From Heterotrichella gracilis (Eukaryota; Sar; Xanthophyceae; Tribonematales; Xanthonemataceae): a DNA stretch of 64,000 nucleotides. The stretch spans positions 33,850 to 97,849 of the forward strand of contig JAULBX010013762.1 in NCBI GenBank assembly GCA_032358255.1, written 5' to 3'. This document shows positions 47,466-57,664 of this stretch, in pieces. The first letter of the stretch is position 1. Each line of letters opens with the position of its first letter. The notes beneath the pieces were generated by a model. It was not told the DNA's origin. It searched no databases and saw nothing but the letters and a program-made list of their open reading frames with translations. A program made the translations under genes and the position numbers.

Positions 47466-50400
47466 CTAGTCGATGACAACTTCATACTCTGTGTATGCCT
47501 TTTTGGCGTTGCGCGTCTGCCGTTTGGGGAGAACTGAGGCCACTCCAGCCATGAACTCCTGCCACCGCCTCTCAAAACCTGACTTTGTGGTCAGATCTTG
47601 CATCACTTTCCTGCAATGAGCAAGTGCAACATCAGCCAGTGCACAACATCAGGACAAATGGACAACACACCCAAACATCAACCACTGGTCCTCGAGCTAC
47701 AAGTCCCATGGTAGTTGACAGGCAAGTGCACAGCAGCCAAGCAAGTATGAAGGACACCCACCAGTATGGCACCTGCGCCTTGGCCACCTGCTGTAACACC
47801 TTCTGTGTCCCTGGCTGGCATGACACCTGGCTCTTGTCTGCACACCACAGCCAACGGTGTCAGCAGGACAAGTTGCCACAAGCTTTGCACAACCTCTTCA
47901 CTCGTGCCCCACTGCTGCGCAGCTGTCCACCGCGCCACCATTTTGCAGGTACTATAAAACTCCCTTGAACCAAATACAGTATGCACACAGGGTTTGGGGA
48001 AGGTTTCTGTACACCACGCACACCCCCACAGCCTGCACACAATCTGGTGCCAGGTACAAGTGCACCAGCATACGGCGCAGTGACGCCGATTCGGTTTAGG
48101 ATTTAGGGTTTAGGGTGCAGCGGCGCACCGTGCAGTGGCGCAGGCTCCACCCCTAGGAGGGTCTTGACCACCTCACACCCGCACTCTGCTATCATCCTGC
48201 ACCCCAGGCACCGCACAGCCACGTCAGCATTGCACTCGGAGGTTGGAAGCAAACCCTTGCAAAGATGCCGCACTGACAGTGAAACACCCTAGCAAGGGTG
48301 TGGACTGCAAAGGGTCACTAGCAAGGATTGTGCAGAGCCAACTTAAGCGCAAATTGCATTAAATGCTATACATAGGACATGGAACCTCAAACCTGAACCC
48401 TCCCTTTGGCTGTCCCAACCCAAGAACTGCACAGCTCACATTCAATGTGGTGCAGTAATTTTCACAACGTTCCGCTATTGCAGTGGTATCCTCAGGCTTT
48501 TTTCCAAACACCTAAATGCTGGCTACATATCACTTCCTAGCAGGCAGTCCTGCCTGCACACCCCATCCACCAGACACCGCACCCTCACCCACCCACCCAC
48601 CCACCAGCCGCCATACCCTCACACCCACCCACCCACCCACCTGACGTTGTATCCTCCCTCCAGCGCCACCACCATCTTGCCCCCAGCGTACTTGAGCAGC
48701 CGTTTCTGCACACAGCAGCAAACACACAGCGTCAGCACACAAACCATCACTGGGCACTCGAGCACAGGCCTCAACAGGCCAGCCCACATTCCCATGCGCA
48801 TAGCAATCCTCATACATCATGGCATAATTCATGCCCCATCTACTCAAGCTCCACATGGTTGGAGTGCTAAAACCCACCATTCACCATACTCTGCAAAAAG
48901 CTCACCAGCACCCGCCAAACCCCAAACCCCAGCTACACTAACCTCTCATGACTGCCATGTGTGCGTAGCCTTCAGGCGTGACCCTCAACAGGTCCCCCTT
49001 CATCGCATCACACCCCGCAGAAACCTCAGCAATCCCCACACCCCTTACACCTCACACCCCTAGTAACCCCAGCCACCCTTGCTCACCGTCATGTGCGCAT
49101 ATCCCTCGGGCGTGACCTTCATACCCCCCAGGGGATCCCCCTCCACCGCATCAAACCCCGCAGAAACCATGACCAAATCAGGGTCAAAGCAGGCCACGAT
49201 CGGCTCTATGATGAGCTCAAATGCCGCCATGTAGTCGATGTTGCCGTAGCCCTTCTTGGGCCAGGGGATGTTGACGGTGGCGCCTGCGCCGCTGCGAGTG
49301 CCAACCTCATCCACAAGCCCTGCAAGGTAGGGTTTAGATTACGGTTTTAGTTAGGGTTTGGATAGGGGACAGAAGAGCCGTAGCCTGCAGGGTCTGGTGC
49401 ACCTCCCCCCCCACATCTTCACACCCACCGCCTACGCAACCGCTAAGCGCCCGCGCACCTGAGTTCGGGTAGAACCCTCCCCCCCGGTGCAGCGAGATGT
49501 ACATCACCGCCGGGTTGTCCTCCAACACCTGCTGAATCCCATTCCCGTGGTGCACATCCCAGTCAAGCACCAGCACCCGCTGGCAGCCCCGCTGGAGCGC
49601 CGCCAGTGCCGCGATGGCCACGTTGTTGAAGAAGCAGAAGCCCATGGCCCGGCAGCACTCTGCGTGGTGGCCAGGGGGGCGCACCACGCACATGGCGCGC
49701 TGGAGGTCGCCGGAGAGCACGGCCTCCACCGCCTGTGGGGGCGGGGAGGTGGTAAAGGGTGAGGGGTGGGGGGTTTGTGGGGGTGAGAGGTAGGGGCGTG
49801 CTGGTGCTGCAGTCCGTCAAGACTGCGCGGCTGCCATGCCCTCAAGCTGTGCACTTCAACCCATTGGCGCCCAGCCCCCCAAGGAGCGGGAAACTCAATG
49901 CTCTCCAACTGCTGCTGTGTCGCCCAATATGATGGTTTTGCCTATCTGAAACACACAGCTTTCCACGATGCAGCACCCAGTGCAGCACCAAGTAGCCGTC
50001 AGCACTTGCCTGTACGGTAAATGCTGGTTGCATGCGGTGGACATGTACCCCCACAATGCACCAAAGTGCACAGTTGCATGTAGCCTTACCTGCAGCACAC
50101 AGCCTGTGGCCAGCCTGGCAGCTGTGCATGTGTGCTCGTTGAAGTACATGTCCCCGTACACCTTGATAACATTGCTTTACACCGTCCAGCACCACAACAG
50201 TACAAGCAGAGTAAGGCTTCTTACTGCTACAGCTACATGCTCGCCCAGACGGGACGCATGCACCATTTTACCCCTTGCACTTTGTGGCCTTACCTGCAGC
50301 ACGCAGCCTGTGGCCAGCCTGGCGGCTGTGCATGTGTGCTCGTTGAAGTACATGTCCCCATACACCTGCGCGGGGTTGCTGGGGTCGTAGCCCTTGTCAA

Positions 50401-53400
50401 CCTGCGGGCACAGAACGGGTGGGGTGTGTGGGGACCGGCAGGGGTTGGTGGGGTTGGTGCGGCGCCACCAGTGGGGTTGGCCGGCAGTTAAGGCGGGTGG
50501 TGCAGGGGTGGGGGTGCCAGGGAGGTGGGGTGTGTGCGCAGTAATGGCGGGGGTGTAGGGATGGTGTAGGTATGTGCAGTAAACAGGGGATGTGGTGTCA
50601 ATGATGTGGCGGAGGGAGCTTGTCCAAAGTGGAAGTGACAGGGATGTGGCAAGGGGGGCAAGGGGTGGGGTACCGGGCAACAGGGGCTGTGCTCACCGAC
50701 TGTATGTGCTCCTCTGTGTGTGCCAGCAGCAGCTCGTTGCGGGTGGCCTGAAAGGGAGGAGGGAGGACAAAGGCGTGTCAACAACCAAGCGCAGGAGGGT
50801 GAGATGATAGATTAACAGAATAATGTTGCAAGCCAGCCCAGTCCGAAGGCCGTGGGCAACTAGGGGAGGCATGTACACAGAAAACCTTCCAACTGATTTC
50901 CTTCCCTGCCCAGTGCATGCTATTGCCCCCTTAGCACACCTTACCAGGTAAACGCAGATCCCAGGGAATTTCAGTACCTTGGCAGTTTGGTGCTTTGGGT
51001 GTGGGTGCTCTGGGGCTTTACGCATGCCACATGTTCGGCTCGCAGGTTTAGGGTTCAGGCCTTAGGATGTATGCTTAGGGTTTAACGTTTGCATGCGCCC
51101 CACCTGCCGAGCGGGCACCGTCCAGCTCCTGCCCACCAGCCCCTCCTCAGACAGCTGCTTGAACATCTCAACCACACGCGCGGGGCGCTCAAAGTGGCCT
51201 GGGGGAGAGGGGAAGGGGGGTCAGGATTTCTAGCAACCGGCACCAGGTTTTATTTGGGTGTAGCGTAATACACAGGCCACAGCTGGCGAGGGTTTAGCAC
51301 CAGGGTGCCGCTCCGGCCAGGTACATTGTCAGGGACGTAATTATCATAGTCATTGTTTCTGCAAGACCATGATTGTGAACTACAATGTATTTATTTCTGG
51401 CTCTAATTATCATAGATATTCGCACCGTCTGGCCCCGCATGCAGTCCCATGCGCTCGTCGTACACCACCCCCACACGCGCGTCGCCCACATGCGGGTGCG
51501 CAGGGGCCCGGCAGCAAACCCCCGGCAGGGTCACCAGCGGCCTCACCCTGTCTAACCCCACCGCAGGGGCGGGTGGTTGGGGTTCGGCCGCGGCGCTGGT
51601 TGCGTCCTCCCCCTCTATGTGTATGCTGCGGATGTGCGCGCGCAGGCGCTGCAGGTCGCTGTCCTCGCTGTCGGTGGGATGGGAGCCTGCAACGATGGCA
51701 GGGTGTGTGAAAAAGGTCAATGCATGCGGGGGATGAAGTGCATATGGTGTGACTGTGTGTCATGAGAAAGGCTATGTGGGGGGTGGCAGCCAGTGAGTGG
51801 GAGTCAATGTGAGTGTGTACCAGGCGACACCCATACCAAGCTAACCCTATATATGACACTACAGACCCTTTCACACTTCCATCTTCCGTTTTCAAGTCCC
51901 ACCTGATGTTGACGCCCAACCATCCGTGGTCCCACTGGCCCCTGACCCTGTTCCCCCATCACTGCCAGCTGGCGGTCCCCCAGACCCTAAACTAGGGTCC
52001 ACCTGGGGCCCTGCCACGGCAGCAGCGGGCAGCGGAGGCGCGACCCCATTGGCCGGGTGGCTAGAGGGCGAGGCGGATTGGTTCTCGGGCGAGGGGCCAC
52101 TGTCCGATCCCTGGCTGTGGCTGTGGCTGTGGCTGTGGCTGGTCTCGGGGATGGCGTGGAGGGGGGGGTGGAGGGGGGTGGCGGGTGGCGGGGGCAGGGC
52201 GCCGCCCCCTCCGGCCCCCTGCGAGTTCTCCGCCTGGAGCGCTGCCAGATTAAACAGGGGGCTCCCAGGGGTGTCGGCATCCATGCTCATCCCCGTTCGC
52301 AGCAGCTCCATAAACCCCCCTGGGCCGAAGGAGCCCTCCGGAAACCCTCCCGAAGGGTTCCGGGGGAAGGAAGGGTTCCCATACAGCTGCAAGGGTTAGC
52401 CATTGACTTAGTCACTTGAAAATTTTGCCAACTGGTAAGGTTACCAGTCAGCCCTGTACACAGTTACAGTTAAAACGCGTGCCCTCAGTGGGATGCATCA
52501 GAACAACCAGTGGCCACACGCCATGCAATCCAGCCCTTTCACGCCTGCAAGGGTCATGGTGCTTGCAAGGGTCGTGTCAGTCAGTCACCCACTTGCATTC
52601 CCGTCAAACAGCAAGGTTAAAGGTCAGCCTTTCCCACCTGCAAGGGCAGTGGCGTGTGCGCAAACAGGCCTGGACCCTCAATGCTCATTCGGTGCGGGAG
52701 GTAGTCGATGCTCATCCGGGGGCCAAAAAGGGGGTGGTCCACGCTCATGCGCTGGCCCAGATCTGGCAGGGGGCCCCCGTCGGAGTATTGTGCCCCTGCC
52801 TCGTCCATTGAGGGGCGGTCGCGGGTGTGGGTGCGGGTGAGGGAGCGGGACCGCAGGGGCATGGAGCCCCAGTTGCCCTCCATGTCTACCGACAGGCTGC
52901 TCATGGCGTGCTCCAGCCTGCAGGGTAGGGTTTAAACGTTAGGCTTGGGGTAGAAAAGGACAGATATGGCCATGCTGGTGTGCTTGAGCGCATGCGTGAG
53001 AGGGAGAGGGATCGCAGGGGCAGCAATCAAGCGCACAAGCACACGCCCACACAGTCCTTGGTATCATATAACCCTCAACCTAAACCATGCACCCTACAAT
53101 ACTCACATTGCCACGCTGCGCTGCTGCTCCAGCCCTCCTAGTCCTGATCCCAAGGGCTGGTGCGCGTAGCGGCCAAGGCCGCCCACCTGCGATCAAGGGG
53201 TGGGCGCCAGAGTAAGAATGGGGAGGAAGCAGGCGCAGGGGCAAATGGTCGCGAAGGGTTAGGGTCTCCAGGTTTAGGATAGGAATGCCAGATTCTGCCG
53301 CAGAAAACCCCGACGTACAAAACCCGCCAGTGCTCCATAAAGACTCCGTATTAATGGCAATAACAAGCCCAATAGCTTCATTTTCTCTCAACTCCTTACC

Positions 53401-54265
53401 TTGTGCCAGGCCTAACCTGCCTCAGTACCTCCCCAATCCTCCAACATCACGCTCATGCTTGCGCCAAATACACCTTGCTGAAACCCTAGATGAACCCCTA
53501 GGTTAATGTTCATGCGTGCACATGCACTGAGAAAACAAGGATCCACCCAAGCAAAATACCATGTCATACATTCCTTTGTTTGCCCATGCTCACCTGCAGC
53601 GGCGCCTCCCCGTCCTCCGACATCATGCTCACGCTTGCGCCAAAGGCTGCCAGCTGGCGGTAGTAGTCCTCGTCAGTCTGGAAGGCAGCCTCATCGGACT
53701 GCAAGGAGGGGTATCATAAAGATGTCCAGCGTTAAAGATGCCCCTGTCGGGGGGCACCTTTGTCGGGCAGTGTGATGCGTGACGGTAGCGCACCCACAAA
53801 CATGCACACTGCGCATCGTTGCCCAGCGCGACATTGTGCAACAATTGCACAATGTTACGCTGCACAACGCAATACCCTTGAAGGTGCATTATGTCACCCT
53901 ATGCAGGTACTTCCTTCCAGAGTACCCTACATAAGGGTTCTTGCAGGCCCACCCAAAAATTGGAATGTGCCATGCGTTTCCATTGAAGGTGCGCTACGGC
54001 CACGTTACCCTATGCAGGTTCAAATTACCCTACGTAAGGGTCTTACCAGGCTCATGGCTCGCTCCCCATCCAGCCCGCCTGCCGCGGCAGCCTGCGCCAC
54101 TTGGCGCGAAGGGGAGGCGTGCGACTTGGAGGACTGAAACGGAGAGCGCTTAGGGCTGTCATTGGCAGAGTCTGGGTTGGATCCCGAGTATGAGGCTTCT
54201 TGTGGGGCGAAAGACGCATGGGTGGCAGCGGTGAGGGGTGGGGCTTGGGCGGGGCTGTCGGCCAT
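47466..54265 (-). CDS. Class II (Hda1-type) histone deacetylase with long N-terminal extension
   Basis: Zn-dependent removal of acetyl groups from lysines, probably in chromatin. Exons on minus: 54047-54265, 53594-53698, 53107-53186, 52638-52917, 51903-52386, 51426-51686, 51104-51198, 50697-50747, 50294-50401, 49459-49732, 49087-49319, 48641-48705, 48129-48196, 47762-47837, 47466-47610. They sum to 2,544 nt, 847 residues, stop TAG. The deacetylase domain spans about 455-790: GVVYDERMGLH, HFERPARVVEMF, LLLAHTEEHI, VRPPGHHAE, FNNVAIAAL, the Zn/catalytic block DWDVHHGNG, ISLHRGGGFYPNSG, SAGFDAVEGDPLGG and the active-site Tyr block ALEGGYNVR. Residues 1-450 are low complexity with no known domain. 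They carry a Ser-His run and a cluster of R-M-S-[IV]-[DE] motifs. ATG 54265 is the first Met of the frame. The two small exons near the C terminus are placed by phase and the family pattern VLxxVxxxxxxYW. Confidence 0.9.
48950..49025 (-). repeat. Decayed copy of HDAC exon 11 3' part
   Basis: Sequence resembling the end of exon 11 (PLGGMKVTPEGYAHM region) recurs downstream on minus with substitutions and no usable frame. Confidence 0.7.
50090..50158 (-). repeat. In-frame 69-nt copy of the 3' part of HDAC exon 9
   Basis: It duplicates 50294-50362, coding for VYGDMYFNEHTCTAARLATG plus CVLQ-type end, and keeps the GTAAGG donor. I count three differences, all synonymous. Upstream of the copy, ATCAAG|GTGTAC offers an AG acceptor in phase 0, so inclusion would add 23 residues without a frameshift. 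Confidence 0.85.
52108..52143 (-). repeat. GGCTGT microsatellite in HDAC exon 5
   Basis: Five GGCTGT-type units encode alternating Ser-His in the N-terminal extension. It is in frame and length-variable by nature. Confidence 0.8.
53833..53856. repeat. Short perfect hairpin in HDAC intron 1
   Basis: ACATTGTGCAA and TTGCACAATGT are separated by two or fewer bases. The surrounding intron also has two copies of an ACCCTAYRTAAGGGT-type palindrome. Confidence 0.6.
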
Positions 54266-56306
54266 GGCTGTGGGGGTGGGGTGGGAGTGGGGGTGGTGAA
54301 TGGCGAGGTGTGAGGGTGGCGGGCTGGTGGTGTGCTGGTGTGAAGGGGATGGAGGTATTGCTTGGGGAGTGAGGGCATGTGAATATTTACAGGTTCAGGT
54401 GGAAACTGCCACTGCGGCGATGGTTTAAGCTGTAGCTGGTTGGCGCAAGGCATGTAGGGCAGGCAGGTGACCCCTGGTTGTGTTGCAGAAACACGGTGTC
54501 GGGTAACCTAAGTGCCAGTGGGGTCACAAAGTGGTACAGTACCTGAAGTAAGGCACGAATAGCCAGGAAAAAGCTGTGGGCAGTTCCAGGGAGCAGACCG
54601 GGAGGCTTAGAGGTTGCTACACCTGCGTTGAAGAGGAAACGTCTGTTGGAAAGCAGACTCAAGAAGGGGACTTTGACGTTGTCTAAATTGGCCATGTGGA
54701 TGGTGGGTGATCCCAGTGCCATCTTAGTGAAGCGACACACCGTGCACAGAAGATGGCGTCAGCTGCTGACACACACCAACGCTATTCGAGGAAAGAAAGG
54801 CACCTCTTTGCATCTGGGGCGAGGCATCTAGCGGGTAGCTCAGCCACGTGTGCCCAGCCTTTTTACTAAGTCGCCCAGTACTGCAGCGATATGGAACAGG
54901 CACTCAGCAATGCCCTGACACGACTCGGCTTAGAAAAGAGCAGTACAGTTTCAGTTACGCTATACAGCCAACGCACAGGGTATTAAAGACTACACTGTGG
55001 ACTGCTCACCCGGCAACATGTATTATACACAGTGGCCAGCAGGGTGGGAGGATACATGGGGCAGCAAGGTGTTGATGGTCGCCAAGACAGGTCAGCTAGT
55101 ATTGCGATACGTTGTGCCTGGTAAGAACGTGACATCTTTCTGCATCGCAGGACGAAGAAGGATGTGTACAACACGGCAAGGGCTCTCAGCTTAGGGAGTG
55201 TGTTGGGTGACCCGCATGGCGATTGCACGAGCACAAACCTAGCCGCACCTGGGACTACACAAGTATAAAAAGTTACTCATACCGTTCGAAATCTGTGCAA
55301 GGGTTGGGTGGCGAATGACACCAGTCGTCCTACCTAGAAACCTCCAAGCTCGATCACTCCCCACAGCAGTGGGCGATAGGAGGTGAGCACCGTGCTGCCA
55401 GGTTCGACCAAGGTCGGCAAAGCCGTGCCACGAGACCCAGAAGAGACCACACACGCTTCAGAGGCAAGCAGACACAAACAAGAAGCAATGCGAGTCCGAG
55501 ACTTTGCTCACTTTTTTGCCCGGAAGTGGAGGTGGGGTGGGCGTATCAATCAAGGCAAACGGGGGTGAAACTGACTGCCCATTGCCGCAATGGTTGCTGC
55601 CCATCAAGGGTTTCCTCCTCAGGCATACCTGGAGCGACGCTGCTACCATATCACTGTATGATATCCACTCATTCAACAGGCCAAACCAGCAAGTTGTTGA
55701 ACCGGGTCCCGCTCTGGGCAGCGTACACCACCATTTGGTCACGCATGTTGACAGCAAAAAACATACCCAACTCCAGGAATTGGTTGCTCAGAAAACATTC
55801 TCAGCCCTGAGTAGTCTCATACATGCCTTGTTACATACATGCCGTACAAAGCACCAGCAGCGCAGTGTGGACACCATGGCTGGTCACGTACATGACCATA
55901 TGTGGGGTTGGCCAGATTAACAGAAAAGACATGAAGTTGGAAAATGAACGGTGTAGAAGGAGCAAAGTCGGGTCTACCCATCTGCAAAAGCAAGAGCACA
56001 CGTATCCCAGCAGCGTATTAATGATAGTTACCATAGAAAATGCAAGTTGAGATGGTCAAACCCCCCGTCAGAAAATACCCGAGGCACACTGTGAACCCAG
56101 ACAAAGTATTGGTACAGACTGCACGCCTGATAAGCACATGAAACTAGGTAAACCAGCGGCAAGCGCCTCTGTTTTTAATACAGTGGTTTGAAAAAGGCAG
56201 GTGTACGCAGCGCGTGGCCACTAATGAGAGAGCCATCCCGCATGGCACACGCATGTAAACGTTCCTGCATACAGGTGGGCGATGCACCAGGCCAGGTACA
56301 TTCCTG
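54266..56306. other. Interval between HDAC and PWWP genes
   Basis: It holds the HDAC 5' region and the PWWP 3' flank. An open frame on plus at about 54938-55193 reads through RYTANAQGIKDYTVDCSPGN and KVLMVAKTGQLVLRYVVPGK. It has amino-acid composition like real protein, but I recognise no family and see no matching exons. Nothing else is supported. Confidence 0.4.
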
Positions 56307-57404
56307 CTAGCTAGCTGCCTGCATCCCTGGCCCCGCTGCCTGCATCCCTGGCCCCGCAGCCTGCATCCCTGGCCCCGCAGCCTGCATCCTTGGCGCCGCC
56401 GCCTGCATCCCCGCCGGCGCCAGCCGTATGTGCCTGATGTTGGGGTCGATGCACAGCGTGGTGGCATAGGGCGAGCCCGTGGGCGGCACCAGCCCCAGGG
56501 CTTGCAGCACCCGCTGCTTGCGCAGCAACGCCAGCTGGCGCCTCCCCGCCTCGGTCAGCATTGCGGGCATCCCGAGCGCGGCCTGCACCCCCAGCGCTGG
56601 CGACACCGACGCGGGCCCCTGCCCCTTGCCGCCCCCTGTGCTGGACGCCTTGCGCTTCTTGCCAGAGGACTTCTTCCCCGGTGTCTGCATGGCCAGCTCA
56701 AAGCCATAAGGCAGCTCCCCGCTGCTCTGGTAGTGCAGCGCCTCCTGTAGGGCTTGCAGGAAGGGCTTGGCTTTGGACTTTGAGCTGCGCTCCTTGAAGC
56801 CCTTGTCCAGGGGGACCACCTGGCGCTGCGACTCTATCCATGCAAACTCGTAGGTACCGAAGAAGCGCACGGGGATGGCGCCCCGCCGCGGCTTTTCCGC
56901 GTCGCTGGGGATGAAAGGGTCCTTCTCTGAGAGGACTTGTGCTGGCCACCAGGGGTAGTGGCCCAGCTTGGCCCACACCACCCGCCCAGCCCAGGTTTTA
57001 GCCTTGATTTCCTCGCTGTTCCCTGTGCGGCCATACAGCTGAGGGTCTGATGCCATCAAATCCCCAGAGCCCAGCAGGTGGTCGTGGGAGTCCCTGCCGT
57101 CTGAGAAGAGGTCCAGGTCGGGCTGAAGGGAGCCTGGTATCGAGGTGGGGAAGGAGAGGGGCAGGTCTGGTGTGACGTCCGGGTGGAGTGGGAAGATGGG
57201 GGTTGGGGAGGAGGATTCTGGTCCAGCATCTGGCAGCAAGTCGTGATCGAGGCTGCCTGAGCTGGTGAAGAGGAGGGAGCCCACGTCCTCGTCGTCCAGC
57301 CCCTCACCCAGGCCGTGGAGGTCTGGGTGGTGCAGCCCTGAGTGGTGCACCCCAGCCACCTCATGGGTCCAATCTGGGATGTCTTGGAGGCTGAAATCTG
57401 CCAT
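56307..57404 (-). CDS. PWWP-domain chromatin reader, single exon
   Basis: PWWP domains bind methylated histone H3 lysines and DNA. The uninterrupted frame codes for 365 residues. The N-terminal ~130 residues are acidic and His/Ser/Pro-rich. The PWWP domain runs from about 137 to 225: WAGRVVWAKLGHYPWWPAQV with the PWWP tetrad at 151-154, then IPVRFFGTYEFAWI. A basic Lys-Arg stretch at about 243-252 (GKKSSGKKRK) looks like a nuclear signal. The C terminus has four copies of a seven-residue Gly-Met-Gln-Ala-Ala-Gly-Pro unit. The start ATG has a good context (CAGCCATGG). The next gene upstream ends only 50 nt before this start on the same strand. Lack of introns is unusual among the neighbours. 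Stop TAG. Confidence 0.85.
   Translation of the reverse strand: MADFSLQDIPDWTHEVAGVHHSGLHHPDLHGLGEGLDDEDVGSLLFTSSGSLDHDLLPDAGPESSSPTPIFPLHPDVTPDLPLSFPTSIPGSLQPDLDLFSDGRDSHDHLLGSGDLMASDPQLYGRTGNSEEIKAKTWAGRVVWAKLGHYPWWPAQVLSEKDPFIPSDAEKPRRGAIPVRFFGTYEFAWIESQRQVVPLDKGFKERSSKSKAKPFLQALQEALHYQSSGELPYGFELAMQTPGKKSSGKKRKASSTGGGKGQGPASVSPALGVQAALGMPAMLTEAGRRQLALLRKQRVLQALGLVPPTGSPYATTLCIDPNIRHIRLAPAGMQAAAPRMQAAGPGMQAAGPGMQAAGPGMQAAS
56310..56400 (-). repeat. 21-bp minisatellite in the PWWP gene
   Basis: About four units of GGGGCCAGGGATGCAGGCAGC-type sequence (minus sense) encode the Gly-Met-Gln-Ala-Ala-Gly-Pro repeats at the extreme C terminus; the first unit is diverged. Confidence 0.85.
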
Positions 57405-57454
57405 GGCTGAATCAGGAAGCCTTCCCGCCCAGATCTCGCCAACAGAGGGGAGAT

Positions 57455-57664
57455 CTATTGGGGGAGCTTCATGTCGTCCTCGTCAAAGTCGTCAGGGAAG
57501 CCGTTGAAGAAGTCGCTGTCAGCTTTCTTGTCTGGTTGGGGCAGCCCCTCGAGCCCCTCCGCCCTGTCTAAGTCCTCGTTGTCGTAGAAGGTGAAGTTGT
57601 CGACGTCTCCCTCAAAGGTGGGGTTGAGGGGACCAGTCGAGGACTTGCGTGGCCCCCTGAACAT
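57455..57664 (-). CDS. Small acidic protein resembling CSNAP/SMAP1 (COP9 signalosome acidic subunit)
   Basis: The frame of 69 residues from ATG 57664 ends in DSDFFNGFPDDFDEDDMK. Animal CSNAP and plant SMAP1 share this Phe/Asp-rich C-terminal signature (x-DFFN-x-F-x-D-x-FD-D-x-D). CSNAP binds the CSN3/5/6 face of the COP9 signalosome; SMAP1 acts in the 2,4-D/auxin response and associates with CSN. The N-terminal half (GPLNPTFEGDVDNFTFYDNE) is unfamiliar. A splice acceptor (CTTGCAG) lies directly before the ATG, so an upstream exon may exist; a 5' UTR intron is equally possible. The start context (AGGATGT) is weak. The stop TAG is 50 nt from the PWWP start. Confidence 0.65.
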   Translation of the reverse strand: MFRGPRKSSTGPLNPTFEGDVDNFTFYDNEDLDRAEGLEGLPQPDKKADSDFFNGFPDDFDEDDMKLPQ

